From Zonotrichia leucophrys gambelii (Eukaryota > Chordata > Aves > Passeriformes > Passerellidae): a stretch of DNA of 64,000 nt. The notes below the pieces were generated by a model that was not told the origin of the DNA, did not search any database, and saw nothing but the letters and a program-made list of their open reading frames with translations. The stretch spans positions 890,650-954,649 of the forward strand of contig NC_088195.1 in the NCBI RefSeq assembly GCF_028769735.1, read 5' to 3'. Below are positions 12,601 through 25,559 of the stretch, one piece after another (position 1 is the stretch's first letter; every line of letters begins with the position of its first letter). The translations under genes and the position numbers were made by a program.

Positions 12601-14594
12601 GAGGGGGGACAGCAGCTTTGGCCATGCTCCCCACCCTGGGCACACCCTGGTGACAGCTGTGTCCCAGCAGAGGTGGCAGCTCCGGGCAGTTGGGTTCAAG
12701 GTTCTCTCCATGGCTCACATTGATTCAGCTGCAAGCACATTAAAGAGTCAGCAACAAAGCACACCCATAGTTAATAAAATACAGATTTTCATCTGAAATC
12801 ATGGCCTGAATCAGCTCCCTAATGGAGGGAGGGATGGCTGGGGGGGACAGTGAGATGTGTCCTGCCTGGGCACGTCCCTTCACCAAGGACTGAGCTCCAC
12901 CAGTGCCCCCAGAGAGGGGGAGCAGCCAGCAGAGCCCTGGCGGAGCAGGGCACACCACCAGCTCCGAGCCCTAAAGAACAAGTGCCTCTCTGGATAATTC
13001 CAGGAAAATCCCACCAGCCTGCAGGATCACACAATTCCCACCCAAACAATCTGAGGATGGTGAGCTCTCAGTCAGGTTCAACCAAATAATTCCATGTTGA
13101 ATGTGGTGAGTTCCTGTGAGGGCTGGTGGGTTCTTCCCCAGGGTAATCCCAGGAGATGCTGCCATGGCCTGAGGAGGGAGAGGCTTCCCCAGGGCACCCC
13201 TGAGAGATCCTCTCACCCCCTGAGGAGGGTCAGGTTTGTGCCTGGCAGGAGCTGCCTCTCCTCAGCCCGCCTTAGAGAGGCTGTTGAGAAGCAGTTTCAA
13301 GTGCAGGCTGAGAGGGAAGCTAAAGTGACCAATAAAGTCTCTCTTCAGCACTTGTAGAGCCTTTGGGATGCTCTTATAAATCAAAGCCTGCAGGTAGGCT
13401 CAGGTGCTGGAGCACAGCAGCACAAACAGCATTAATGAGGCCGTGGAACATCATCCCCACAAGCAAAGGGGAGGGGGGTTCATCTTGCACAGCCTGTGCC
13501 TCTAATGATGGTGCAAGTCCTTCAGAAGGAAAAAAGGGACAGTCTGGGGAAAAGGACCTTCTGGGCTGGCTCCTTCCCAAAGATCCAGGAGCTGCTCATG
13601 TTGCCTGCCTGCTAATTGGAGTTGGCTGTAACTGATTTAGAAAGCGACGGCCTTAGGGAGCTGAGATTGTTGTTTGTGTTTGTCTGGGATTAAATACAGA
13701 TGGAATTAAAACGAGGGGGGAAGAAAACCCCACAACAAACCCTCGGCTGCAGGAGGAAGCTTTGATGGAATGAATTCCTGCTGCCGGGTCGGGGTCTCGG
13801 TGCCATTCCCATGGAAGCACCGGGGAAACAATGAAAGGGTAGAGGCAGAAATAGAAAGCAAAAAGATGAGTGGACTCTGATGAAAGGAGTCGTATTAATA
13901 ATGAAAACTGGAGGGTTTGAAGCTGCTTTAGAGTGAATTTTCAAGGCACAGAGCCCCTGGGGAGCAGGTGGAGGCACAAAGCACAGCACTCCAGATGCTC
14001 AGAGCAGGACCCGGCTCCCAGCCAGGCTCTGGCAGCACAAACTGCAGGAGGAGACAGGGAAATACCAAAATACCTGCTGGGCTGGGCTGGCCAGGCCATT
14101 TTCCTCCAGCACCAGGAAAATTGGGGTCTCATGGCTTGAGGTCACAGCAAGATTCCTTCACAGCTGAGTGCAAGCCATGGCACAAGCAATAAATCACGGC
14201 CGTGACAGAGCAGGAGCATCATTAGCAGCTTTCTCTCTGCAGAGGTGTGGGTGTGCAGGGGGCTGTGCTGCTCTGAGCAGTGGGAAAGGAAGGCAAGAAG
14301 GAGCTCAGCTCCTCTGACATTGAGCCTCGTGCACAGAGGCTGCTGTGGCTGCCAGCACTGGGAAAATCTGTCCTGGGAGGGAACTTTCCATATCAGCCCT
14401 GAGCCTTGGCTCGGCTCGTAGCCCTTGTTTTGAAAGCTTTGGGAACATTTGATATCTGGTCTGTTTTTAGTGAGAGCAATTCAAAGAACCCCCCCTTGCT
14501 GGAACTGCAGCTCCTGGGGGCAGGGGATGGCAAAGGGCCCCGTGGTGTCCCTCAGGTCACCTCAGAGCTGGCTGCAGGGGACTGAGCAGCTCCT

Positions 14595-14780
14595 TGTGCC
14601 CGTGCTCACAGGGACCCAGGGTGAGGGAAGAGACAGGGTCTGACTCCATGGTTCAGAAGGCTGAGTTATTATTTTATGATATATATTATATTAAAACTGT
14701 ACTAAAAGAATAGAAGAAAGGATTTCATCAGAAGGCTAGCTAAGAATAGAAAAAGAAAGGATGATAACAATGGGGGCTGT
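14595..14780 (-). mobile_element. Partial LTR (same family as 40065-40442), U3 side missing
   Basis: In reverse orientation this matches the 3' half of the LTR at 40065-40442: a CTCACAGGGACCCAGGGTGA-type end, TCTGACTCCATGGTTCAGAA, an ATATATTATATTAAAACTGT block, AAAAGAATAGAAGAAAGG and GGATGATAACAA. The LTR's CA end lies at 14595. Similarity stops at about 14780, before the U3/5' part, so the copy is truncated. No internal retroviral sequence is present. Confidence 0.8.
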
Positions 14781-16710
14781 GGGATGGTTCTGAGCCTGCT
14801 CCTCACACAGGGGGCTGGGGTCTGCACTATCCCAGCCACAAAAACTCAGCCCCTACAGCAGCAGCAACCAAAACTGCCCAAACAGAGACCAAGACCCTTC
14901 TACAAAAGCAGAAAAACCCTTTGTGTCCTCGAGACACTCCAACAAATACTCCCACAATGATATCCCTTTCAAGCCTGTGTTTCAGCAGTCTGGTGTTGAG
15001 TCTGAAGATGAAGGTGTGGCTGCTGAGAGGTGTCTGGAGTTTGTCACAGGTGAATTTCAGAAAGAAAACAGAAATATTTGACAGTGCCTTCAGCAGCTCA
15101 GCTCCTTGTTGTTGGGGATGGATGAAATGGTTAAGTGAAGGTGTCTTCTCTCTGTGCTTTCTTGGTTTCTCTGCCTCCCTGCTGGCACACGCATCCACAT
15201 TCTCTGTTCCTCTCCCATCTGCTTCCCCTTCCCAAAATTCGAACATTTCACTCTTAAAATTCTGCCTTCATGTATATGAATGAACAAGGAAAATATCACT
15301 GCAAGCCACGAGGGCTGGGTGCTGGGATGGTTCTGTTCTGCACGAGGGCTGGGATGGTTCTGCTCTGCACCACAAACCCCTCGGAGCTCTGGTGGCCTCC
15401 AGCCCTGCCTGGTTGTGCTGCTGGTGCTGAGCACCCCCTGTTTCCCCACCAGGCTCTCGGCTGTGCCTCTCAGGTGCTGAATTTGGGCAGGCAGGGGTGG
15501 TGCTGTCCCAAATCCCGGTGAGATGGGGGCACCACTCCAACATCAGCAGGGAGGGGCTCTGGGTGAGCTGCTGGCCTGGCTCCATGCCCAGCCCCTGGGG
15601 CTGTAACTGGAGCAGCACTGTGGGGAGATGAGGCCCCTGGAGCAGGGCAAGCTTTGAGGGAAGCAGCCCAAAGGACAGCACAGGGGGAGCTGCTCCAGTG
15701 TTGAATTACTGAGCCACACACGCAGTGTTTGCCTAACCAGCCAGACCTGAATTGCTGTTCAAACACTGCTCTGCTGCCTGACGCTGGCAATCAGGGAGCT
15801 AATTACACTGGATTAGGGTTTTTCTCTTAATTACATGAAAAATTTAGCGCGGCTGATGTTCATGAGGCTGCAGGGGATTAGGGCGGAAGGAAGGCACGTG
15901 TTTGTCTGCAGGTCAATGGTGGAGCAGGGCAGGAATGTGCTGGGGCTGTGTCTGTGCCACCCCTGCAGCCAGCCTGGGCCCACTCCTGGGCTGGTGTTGG
16001 GAAGGGACAGAGGGACAGGGACAGGGACAGAGGGACAGGGACAGAGGGACAGGGACAGACGTGTGCCCTGAGCCCAGCCCAGCAAACCCCACTGCATCCA
16101 GGCCTGAGCATCATTCCGTGTGTTGCACACCCAGATTATTCAGAGCCAGCTCATCTGCTTATCTGCTGATTGATGCTGAGATGCTGCAAAGGGCATGTGC
16201 CGAAGGCTTAGCGACTTTCAGCGTGGAGATGGAAGAGATTTTGCTTTTTATTTTTATTTTTATCCTTGATCTGCCCCAGAATAGCACTGGGGAAGCAGCT
16301 CAGAGGGGCAGCAGGAGCTTTCCTCGCACACCAGGAACCTGAGCTACCTCAAACCTCTGTCTGATGGAGATTGGGGCATGAATGAGCACACAGGGAGAGA
16401 TTTGGATTTATATTTTAGAGCCTCCCCTCAGGATTCCTCAGTGCTTCCAGGACAGGGAATGCACCAGCCAATGTCCCTGGGCCCAGCCAGCCCTGCTGGC
16501 CCTGCCTGGTGCTCCCTGCAGGTGACATTTCTGCATGCCCAGGGATGCTGAACAGCCCCAAACACGCAGCCAGCCCCTGCTGGGGCTTTGCCAGAGCCCA
16601 GGCAGGCAGCAGGGCCAGGGGAGAGCTGCAGGCAGCCCTGGGGCACTGCCAGCCTGCCCGGGCTCTCTGTCCTCACACGACCTGCAGACCCAGCCCTTTG
16701 TGAGGCTCTG

Positions 16711-16890
16711 CCCCAATTCACAGCCAGAAAATGCCCATGGCCAGCTGCAGCTCTGCCTCTGTTCCCAGCCAGAAAATGCCCATGGCCAGCTGCAGCTCTG
16801 CCCCATTTCACAACCAGAAAATGCCCATGGCCAGCTGCAGCTCTGCCCCTGTTCCCAACCAGAAAATGCCCATGGCCAGCTGCAGCTCTG
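16711..16890. repeat. 45-bp tandem repeat, 4 copies
   Basis: Four 45-bp units share CAGAAAATGCCCATGGCCAG followed by CTGCAGCTCTG. Copies are nearly identical and alternate slightly in the linker (TTCCCAGC and TTTCACAA types). Confidence 0.95.
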
Positions 16891-16914
16891 GAGGGCCTGG
16901 GGGGTGGGAGACAC

Positions 16915-16958
16915 TCATCTCCCTCATCTCCCTCATCTCCCTCATCTCCCTCATTTCC
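16915..16958. repeat. 9-bp CTCATCTCC repeat, 5 copies
   Basis: Five consecutive CTCATCTCC units, the last with one substitution, lie about 25 bp after the 45-bp array. Confidence 0.9.
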
Positions 16959-19900
16959 CGGGAGCTGAGCTGAGCTCGGTAATTCTCTCACATCCTCTGC
17001 CCCAGCAAGGTTAGATCTGATCAGTAACACATGACTGGCTCTGCATGCACAAGTGGAACCAAAAATATGCACGGCCCCCTTGTTCACCTGCTGGCTCCTG
17101 CCTGACCCAGAGCGGCACAGAACCACCAGGCAGGGTTTATCCACAGCTTTATAAACCCCACAGACAATAAAATGTGGATTCTCTTATTTCCTTCTGGGCT
17201 TTGGCCCTCGGCAGCTCCGAGTCTGGCTCGTGTTCCAGCATCCCCGGGAGGTGCTGGGCAGGAAATCGAAGCCATTTCAAACATATTACTTACATGATGT
17301 TTTCAAAGAGGAAAGAGAATAATATTTCCTGAGGAACTCTGCGGCTCCCACCTGATCAGCTGGAAGCCGTGGCTTTGGAGAAACAGGGTTTTTTGTGTGG
17401 CAATTTTTGACAGTCATTTAGTTTTTCCCTCCTTGGGGAGAATCACGATGCACTGAAGCTCGTTTAGAGCAAACTCCACATTAGACAGTCTTGTCTAAGT
17501 GGCTTTTGATGCCATTTTACATGGCCACTCAAGGTCAGCAAAGCAAAGCAAGCAGGACCAATCCCTTCAGCTGTGAAATGCAGAGCTGGAGGAGGATGTT
17601 CCTGGGGAGAGAGAGCCTGGCACGGAGCTGTGCAGGATTATTCAGCTGGAAGGGCACAGGTGAGCTGTGGACACACAACACAGATGCAGGGCTATTTTGG
17701 GGGCTTTGGGCAAGAGCTGCAAATGGTTTGTGACAGGCAGGTACCTGGTGCCTGCCTTGGCCTGAATAACACCAGAACGACACCAGCTGTGGGCTTGCTG
17801 TGGTGTTTGCTGTCCCTCACAGAGCTCAGGCTCAGCACTCAGCCCTGTTCTCCTGTTATTCACTGTTATTCTCCTGTTATTCACTCCCCAAACGTCTCTC
17901 ACAGCTCCCTCCATCCCTGAGTGTGTCCTGCAGGCACAGCCAGGCAGTTTTGGGTTTCTGTGCTGCCTCTTGTGTCCCTTTGGGTCCCTCTAACACCGAG
18001 CCCAGCTCTGGCTCAGAGCAAAGGGCAGAGAGTGGGGAAAGGCAGGGAATGACCCTGCCCTGGGTTTGTGGCACGCACAGGGCTCAGGGGCAGCCTGGGC
18101 TGTGCCCACCCAGTGCAGCAGGGTGGGCAGAGCCTTCCTGGGGGCACAGAATGGAAGGAGCTTCCCTCGGGATGGGAGGGAGAGCTGGGCCTCCAGGAGA
18201 AGACAATGCTGCTGATTTAAAGCACCATCCAAAGCAATCCAGCCTCGCCAGCCCAAATTTCAATCTAATGAATCCATCCCCGGAAGAATACTACTTAATT
18301 AATTAGCAGCTCATTTGCATGAGGTGGCATGTTATTAAAGTTGTGCTGCTGCAAGTAGGGCTGTGACAAGGTGTGAGCTGACAGCTTTTCAAATAAAAAG
18401 TCTTTTCAAGGAATGATCTCCTGAACTGGCAGCTTTGTTCTGAACGAGCCTCTCCTGCAGTAATAAATTAAAGACATGGGGCTGCTGATTAGGCTCTGCA
18501 TGGTGCCTGTGTGCCACCCTCCCTGCCTCATCCAGAGCAGCTCTGCACGAGGGTGGGAGAGCCTGGAGGAGCAAGGAACCTCTCCAGTGGCAATTTCTCA
18601 TAAGGGTTTGTCCTGTCAGGCTGTCTGAGCTGCTGCTTCACCCCAACAATTGGCTCCTGCCCTTCCAGAACCCTGCAGAAAGGCAGCAGGGATCCTTCTC
18701 CTCATCTCTTTCCTCGTGGGAGTGGAATAAATGTTTGTGGAATGTCTTCTCCTGGCAGATCCAACACTGTGGGTGCCCCCACACAGACAGTGAGGCTGGG
18801 GGTCCCTGCCCACCCTACCTGCCCACCCTGCTCCCTCTCCCACCCCCTGGAACGCCAAGGAACAAACCCAGGCCCAGCTGCACAGCCAGGAGAGTCAGAG
18901 ATCCTGCAAGGCAGGAATTGTCTGAGCCAGGGGCAATTTTAAATTCCCAATTTACTCCATTGGAAAGGTGGGCTCCAGGTGAGAGGGGACCTGTGTGGCT
19001 CTCCTGGGGAGCTGGGGGGTGCTGGGATGATCCGCCAGGGCCTGAAATGCAGACTTTGTGCAGCCTTTGTGCAGCCTTTCTCGCCAGGGCTTTGCACGGG
19101 CAGCCCCAGCAGTGATTAGTGGGAGTGTTTAATGTTCACTTGGGCAGTGTGAGCTGGGAGGGGATGGATTTGCTCTCAGGAGCTGCTTTGCTCCCAGCCT
19201 GACAGCACCATGGGCTCCTGCAGGGACCCATCCATGGAGGCTGTGGGGCCAAGACAAAGGTGGCGCCCACGGGGACAGAGCCATTCCCTCCTAATGTGGG
19301 AGAAAGGCATAAAGAAAATGTGACAGGAGAGAAAGAGCCTGGCAGAGAGGGAGCCTGCAGGTAATGAAGTTAATTGGATATGCTGATTGGAATGGAATGT
19401 GCATGTAAGGTTTGTCATTAGCTTTCTCAGGGACACATCTGTGATTTAAAGGAAAGGCACCCAATGGGGTTCCTGTTGCACTTGAATTCCGAGGGGAGAA
19501 TTCCCACATGGAGCCCAGTCCCATCCTGCTGCTCCTGCCTGCAGGGAAGGCTGGATGGGGACATGGGGAGGGATCCTGCAGGGGCCTGGAAACTTTTTGG
19601 GTAATAATTTGCAGTTCCAGATGTGGATTCTCCTCTCCTGGATGTTGCTGTGGGGGTCTGAGGATGCAGGACGAAGAGAATCATGCAGGGCCAGATTTCA
19701 CTTCAATGCCATTACAAAAATCAGCAAGTTCAGGCAGCGCCTGCTGCTCCTGGCACTGGGGATCCTCTCAGGAACCCCTCCACTGCCTCCCTGGTGTTTC
19801 CACATGGAAACCAGAGTGCTTTGGGACCATGAGGCCCCTGCAGAGGTGGGGAGGAGTCAATGGTGGCCCCGCTGCAGGACCCAGGCTGGGCAATCAGCCC

Positions 19901-20700
19901 CTCATGCTCGGGCTTATTCAGCTGTTTTCCCTGGCACCAGGAATTCCACCCTGAGTCAGCCTGCTGGAAACACCCCTAATGCAAACAGACAGGTAATTTA
20001 ATCACGGAAAGTTCCTGCGAAGAGATTCGATGTCTCCTAATGGGAGCCTGCTGGGGGGAATGCAGAGCTATCCCAGCACCGGCACTGCCTGGGCACAGCA
20101 CCTGAGGGGAACTTTCCTGCACGAGGTGTGCTGGAGCTTCATGTCAGATTAGATCCGTGAGTGGCTCCTACACGCTGCCACAATGTGGTATTTGGCTAAT
20201 CTCTGCTGATAAAGCCCAGCTTAGCCTGCAGCTGCATTGTGGGGGTATTAGAGAGCTCAGTGTGAGCTCTGCAGGGCTGCAGCTCCTGCACCCAGCACAT
20301 CCTGCTCCTCCACCGGGCTGCCCTGTGAGCTGGGATGAGTTTGGATTTGCAGATTATGTCAGTAGGCACTTCTCAGCAGAGATTTGTAAACACCCAGCAG
20401 GAGGGATGGGCTGGATGTGGCCCGGGCAGCTCCTCGGGTCCCTGTTCCGAGTGTGGCAGCCTGTGGCGTGTCCTCCTGGGCTCTGCTGCCCCTCTGATCC
20501 CTGTTTCCAGCTCCTGAGGTGCCTCTCCCACCCCTGTGCTCCATCCATCCCCACCCTCTTCCCTCTGTGTCCCTCTCCTGATCCCTTCCACGGCCATCAC
20601 CCTGTCAGGAGAAGGGTGGGGACAGGAGCAAATGGGACTGGGGGATCCCAGCCCACCCCTGTGCTCCCCTGTCCCCCAGGGCCGTGCCAGACCAGCCCTG

Positions 20701-20940
20701 GATTGGGATAAACCCTGAACTGGGGAAGAGCTCTGGATTGGGATGAGCCCTGGATTGGGGGTGAGCCCTGGATTTAGGGAAGAGCCCTGGATTGGGGGTG
20801 AGCCCTGGATTTAGGGAAGAGCCCTGGATTGGGGGTGAGCCCTCGATTTGGGGAAGAGCCCTGGACTGGATTTGGGATGAGCCCTGGATTTGGGGAAGAT
20901 CCCTGGTTTGGGGATGAGCCCTGGATTTGGGATGAGCCCG
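20701..20940. repeat. Minisatellite of GAGCCCTGGATT-based units
   Basis: Irregular units of roughly 17-36 bp alternate GAGCCCTGGATTGGGGGT with GAGCCCTGGATTTAGGGAA. At least nine copies are visible, with decay towards the 3' end. Confidence 0.85.
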
Positions 20941-22540
20941 CAGGTGCAGTGCTGGTCCCACCCCTGCTCCAGAGACAGCTCAGGAGCTGCCAGGCCCCAG
21001 CAGGGCACCCACATGTGAGGCAGAGGAATGATTTCCCTCCCCAAACGTCAACAAGAGGCTTTCTGCTGTGTGAGATGATCCCTTTCTTCCTCCCCGGCCG
21101 CAGGAATCATCGCTCTCCTCTCTGACATCATCATTTGTTGCCATGGAAACCGAGCCCTGAGCTGGAGATGCAGTGGAGCATCCCGGTGTCACTGGGTGCC
21201 CTCGGCCTGGGCTGTGGCCAGGGGGCTCTGGGGGTTCTGGGGGCTCTGGGGCTCCAACACCCACCCAGGGAGGCTCTGCTGTCCCCCTGTCCTGTGCCCT
21301 GGGCACAGAATCCCTGAGAGCCCCGGGGCTGCTCCCTGGCCATTGTGGGGGCAGGAGGGCGCAGGCAGTGCCAGCACCCCGTGCTGTGCCCCAAAACTCC
21401 ATCCCAGGCACCAAACCCATCCCAGGCACAGCTCCGAGCCCTCAGCCGGGCTGCAGGGGCACTCAGCGCTGCCTCCAGCCCCGAGCTGCAATTCCCAGTT
21501 GGAATTGGTCTGCACCAGCCTTGTCCAGTGGTATCTCTCTTTATTAGCCCTGTCTGACCTCATTACTAGAAAGAAGCTCAATTTAACGAGCTGCTGGTGC
21601 CCTGAGGGAACTCTGGAAAACAGTTGTTTTTCACAAAGGCTGCTGATCCTTCATGTCCGGGCTCCCATTCCTGTCTGGCCATTAATCAGCCCTTTGTACG
21701 GTGGCTGTGGAGCCCTGGCAGCCCCGCGTTCCTGCTCTTTATTCCTGGGTGATTTCTGTCCCTCTGTCCCCGCTGCAGCATGGGTGACTCCGGTGGCAGC
21801 ACCCAGTAAGGCACTGGGCTCATACTGGTGTGGCTCTGCCTCTGATTCCTGGTATTTCACTGGGGCTGTGACAATCCTAATTCTCACAGGTGGAATTAAA
21901 GCAGGGTTTGACCTGCCTTTTGGGGGATTTTGCTTTCTCTGACCTTCTGCCTTTTGGGGGATTTTGCTTTCTGAAAATTCAGGGCTTTCGAGGCAGGCTT
22001 GGGCTGGCAGCTTAATCCTGCCAGGGGTTCTGTGCCTGGCTGTGGGTGTTCCACAGAGCACTCACATTCCCACCTGATGTCCTTCTGTAGCACTGAGCGC
22101 TCGGGAGGTAAAGGGGAAAAGAGAGAAATGCAGGAAATGAATGTGTTTGTGTGTATCCAACATGTCTGTGCATGGCAGGAGGCACCGGGGCCCTTTCCAA
22201 GGGGAGGATTTATTTGGAGAGGGTGCAGAGGAGTTTCTCCCCTGGTATTTCCAGCTGGGGTGGCTCATTTCTCAGCTAAACCATAAGATTTTTAACAATC
22301 TGCTCTCTTGGCTTCTGGGAACATGCATCAGAAAAAAGAGCCAGCCCTTTCTGTGCCAGTCCTGCCTCTTCCGAAGGTTTGGCCTTGGGGTTTTCCTGCC
22401 TTTTGCTCCGTTGTGCAGCCAGGCAGGGAATTTCGGGGTGGCAGAAAGGGCCGGGACAGCACAGCCCGGCGGGAGCCGATGGCACCTCTGGGATAAGGAG
22501 TTTGCCTAGGGCCGTGTTCCTTCTCCTGGAGGGGCGGTAG

Positions 22541-22925
22541 GCGCATCCCGGCAATTCCCGAAAATTCCCGGCAATTCCCGACAATTCCCGACAATTCCCG
22601 GCTCATTCCTGGCAATTCCCGGCAATTCCCGACAATTCCCGACAATTCCCGGCAATTCCCGGCTCATTCCTGGCAATTCCCGGCAATTCCCGGTACATCC
22701 TTGGCGCATCCCGGAACATTCCCAGCACATCCCCGGCACATCCCAGCAATTCCCGGCTCATTTCTGGGACAATCCCGGCAATTCCCAGCAATTCCCGGCT
22801 CATCCCTGGCAATTCCCCACACATTCCCGGGACATCCCGGGAATTCCCGGTACATCCTTGGAACATCCCCGGCTCATCCCCGGCTCATCCCCGGCTCATC
22901 CCCGGCTCATCCCCGGCCCATCCCC
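22541..22925. repeat. 10-bp minisatellite (GGCAATTCCC / GGCTCATCCC)
   Basis: A block of nearly 400 bp is made of 10-bp units whose consensus drifts from GGCAATTCCC (22550-22690) through CACATCCCGG types to GGCTCATCCCC (22865-22920). Variants are interspersed rather than random, suggesting repeated local duplication. It ends just before a GC-rich non-repetitive stretch at 22930-23200. Confidence 0.93.
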
Positions 22926-23786
22926 GCTGTCGCTGCCCGCCCATGGCTCCCCCAGCCCCGTTCCCACCCCGCATCTCCCCAAACGCACAGATCCTGGTGG
23001 GAAAGGCAATGTCAGGAGTTTGTTTCTCCCGCTGCCCTCCCCGCGCACAGCCCCCGAGGCCATCAATTATTAACTCGGGCAAGAGAAGGCGGCGTTTCCT
23101 CCGCAGCAGCGGCTGCTGGCAGGGATGGGGCTTGTCACAGCCCGGGCAGGTTTTCCTGCGGGAGCAGGGCGGTGTTTGGGAGGGATGGAGGGATGCTTGG
23201 AGCGTGTGGTGCTGTGCCAGAGCTCTGCTCGCTCAGCACGACGGGCTGGGCTGGCCTTGCCTCGCTGAACCCTCCAGGCAGGAAAGTGGCAGAAGCATCT
23301 CCAGGTTTTAAGCAGGGATGATGCTCCAGGAGGATTCCGTGGCAGGAAGAGGTGGTGGAGATTATCCAAGTGTCATTCTATAGGTGTCTGGAGAATTAAA
23401 ATATACCTCTGCAGTATCTTGGCTTTGCTGTTGGCTGTAGAGTTTTGTGGTCTCCTTTCAGGTTTATTTTAGAGAGAATCTTAAAAGTTTACAGTTTTCC
23501 TTCCCCCTGGATGGTCAATCATGGCTCACTGGAGGTCTCTGTGCTCGCCTTGCAACCACAAAACTCTCTTATTATTTCTCCTGGAGTGGAGAAATCACAC
23601 TGGCTGCAGTGGAGACAGAACCTTCGCTCCAGCTCCTGCTCCCACTCTGCTCTGTCTGCAGTTAAAGCTGAAATTTTTGGATTCATTCCTTTCCCTACCT
23701 TGTCCCCCTCTTCCCTCACCCCAAAACAAGGGCAGGATTTGTCAGCTGTGAGTGCCCCTGACCTGTGTGTGTGTTTTGCCCTGCAG

Positions 23787-23921
23787 ATCCGGGCGGACGG
23801 GCCGCCCCAGGGCGGGATCCAGTACGAGGTGGTGCCGGTGTTCAAGGACGGCAGCCCGGTGCTGCGGGACATGGCCTTCTCCGTGGACCACAAGTACCTG
23901 TACGTCATGTCAGAGCGCCAG
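23787..23921 (+). CDS. PLXNA2: Plexin-A2 internal exon: end of Sema domain
   Basis: Exon of 135 nt (45 codons, phase 0 at both ends). It follows a pyrimidine-rich tract and CTGCAG, and ends at CGCCAG|GTGAGT, a strong donor. It encodes the last strand region of the semaphorin-type seven-blade propeller: it begins [10 protein letters not shown], contains [11 protein letters not shown] and ends YLYVMSERQ. This is the conserved Sema end of class A plexins, the extracellular part that binds semaphorins and neuropilin complexes in axon guidance. Compared from memory, it is closest to PLXNA2 ([23 protein letters not shown]). The upstream Sema exons are outside the window or more than 23 kb away. The reading frame is open for some distance on both sides, but splice sites define the exon limits. 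Confidence 0.95.
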
Positions 23922-25225
23922 GTGAGTGCCTGCTGCCCTGCCCGCGGCATCCCTGCTCCTTCCCTCAGCACTGTGCTCTGGAGATCAGCCCCGAGGGGCT
24001 GCATGGGGATAAGGGCTTGGAGCGCCAGGAGCAGCTTGGGTTTTTGTGCCCCTGAGCAGGAATTGGCATCATTGGGGGAGAGCTGAACCTGCTTGTTCCT
24101 GGCTGGAAGGGATGGGAACTGAGCTGGTTTGGGGCTCTGAGCTGTTCCTACCTCGGCCATGAGCCACAGGGGTTCCTTGGTTAAAAAGTTATTTGAAAAC
24201 AAGGGAGAAATGTTTGAGGAGAGGGCAAAGTCTTCTCCCCACTGAAAGCCTCGAGTGAGTGAACCCCTGAGGCTGAGGAAGGCATTTTGTGCCTGTTGGA
24301 GACACTCAGGGACAGACACTTGCATGAGCAGCCACAATTTCAGATCCCATCCAGCTCAGGCTGGATAATGAGATCTGTGCAAACTTTGCAATTGAATTAT
24401 TTTATTCAAATGTTAATGCTTGGTCACTGTGCAGGAGCCACGTGCTGCCCATGCTCCCAGCAGGGAGGAAAGGACCCAGTGTGGAACTCAAACAGTTGAG
24501 GAAGTGTTTTCATTAGGAGCAAAGTCCAGGGGGAATGCCTCTAACTCATCTTTTATGAGGCAAGAGCGTCTTAATATTCATCAAAGCGCTAATTTGCTTA
24601 ATTGTGAAACAAAAAGATGTGAAGAGAATTAGCAAATAATAGAATATTCCTGGAACGTTAATTCCATTTCCAGCCACGGCTCTGCCTTGGGGAGACTCCA
24701 GGAGCTGGGGGCTGTTGCTTCTCATTCCTTGCAGGCTTTGCCACAGGATTTGCCTGTTGCCCTTGCAGCAACGCGTGCTCTGGGTCCCAAAATGCAGCAG
24801 CCCATGCATATGGATCTGTCAGCTCCTGTGGTGACCCCAGTGCCCCCATCCTGCAGTGTGATAGGTCAGCAAAGTGCAGCCAAGGAGATATTGTTCCCTG
24901 GTTCTCTATAAAGGAGGCTGATGATTGAAAAGGGGTCAGCACCAAGGGGAGGAGGGAGGTCCAGCAGCCCCGGAGGGCTGAGGCTGTAAATGGTGAGAGG
25001 AGCCCTCAGAAGGACTGAGAATACACAGCAAAAAACGGCCTCTGAGGGCTGGAAATGGAGAACAAACCGAGATTTGCCACAGCAGAATGCCACAGAGAGC
25101 AGCTGCTCCTGGCAGGGCTGTGCTGCAGTAAACGTGGGGGGAGGATTGCTCAGAGCTGGGGTTTGATATCTGAGACAGATCCAGGCCAGGGCTGTGTCCA
25201 CACACAGCCCTTGAGAATGGCTGAG

Positions 25226-25443
25226 GTTGTGGAATTCACCTGGGGAAGGTGCTGGGGTTTGTGGAATTTACCTGGGGAAGGTGCTGGTGCTTGTGCAATC
25301 ACCTGCAGAAGGTGCTGGGGTTTGTGGAATTTACCTGGGGAAGGTGGTGGTGCTTGTGCAATCACCTGCAGAAGGTGCTGGGGGTTTGTGAATTCACCTG
25401 GGGAAGGTGTTGAGGGTTTCTGGAATTTACATGGGGAAGGTGC
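25226..25443. repeat. Tandem repeat of GGAATTTACCTGGGGAAGG-type units
   Basis: About seven half-units (29-31 bp) alternate between a GTGGAATTTACCTGGGGAAG form and a GTGCAATCACCTGCAGAAGG form, giving a roughly 60-bp dimer repeated about three times. Confidence 0.9.
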
Positions 25444-25559
25444 TCCCCAACAGCTGCTGGCACCTCCTGAGCCCCTCTGGGCATGGGGACAGCCCTGGGA
25501 CAGCCCTGGGATGGGGTCTGGGGGCAGCTCCAAGGCCTGGGGCTGTGGGGATGAGCTGT

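Larger units (their letters stand above)
1..23786 (+). other. PLXNA2: PLXNA2 intron (5' part of window), no exon found
   Basis: This stretch lies upstream of the first recognisable exon. I looked on both strands for the preceding Sema-domain exon, which in plexin-A proteins ends in a lysine-rich segment just before the IRADG start of the next exon, and did not find it. The region is therefore most simply one long intron, extending beyond the left edge. It holds degenerate CR1 tails, one partial LTR, several minisatellites and a perfect AAAGG array. Between them are non-repetitive, AT-richer blocks (for example 470-660, 1180-1400, 10040-10400, 11100-11560, 13620-13930, 17280-17520, 18280-18480) with no coding potential that I can support. 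A small unrecognised exon or non-coding RNA cannot be excluded. Confidence 0.7.

Noticed and set aside
14589..14803. GCTCCT hexamers at 14589-14594 and 14798-14803 as a target-site duplication of the partial LTR
   Set aside because: The right boundary would not end in a proper LTR terminus and similarity to the family stops earlier, so a chance match in GC-rich DNA is as likely.
20701..20940. TTAGGG-like motifs suggesting interstitial telomeric sequence
   Set aside because: TTAGGG occurs only as part of the GGATTTAGGGAA minisatellite unit, never in tandem.
22506..23321. Frames of up to 206 codons through the 10-bp minisatellite on both strands
   Set aside because: Composition follows the repeat and no family is recognisable.
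23519..24337. 272-codon minus-strand frame overlapping the Sema exon
   Set aside because: It is the shadow of the real + strand exon, whose translation matches plexin and whose splice sites are correct.
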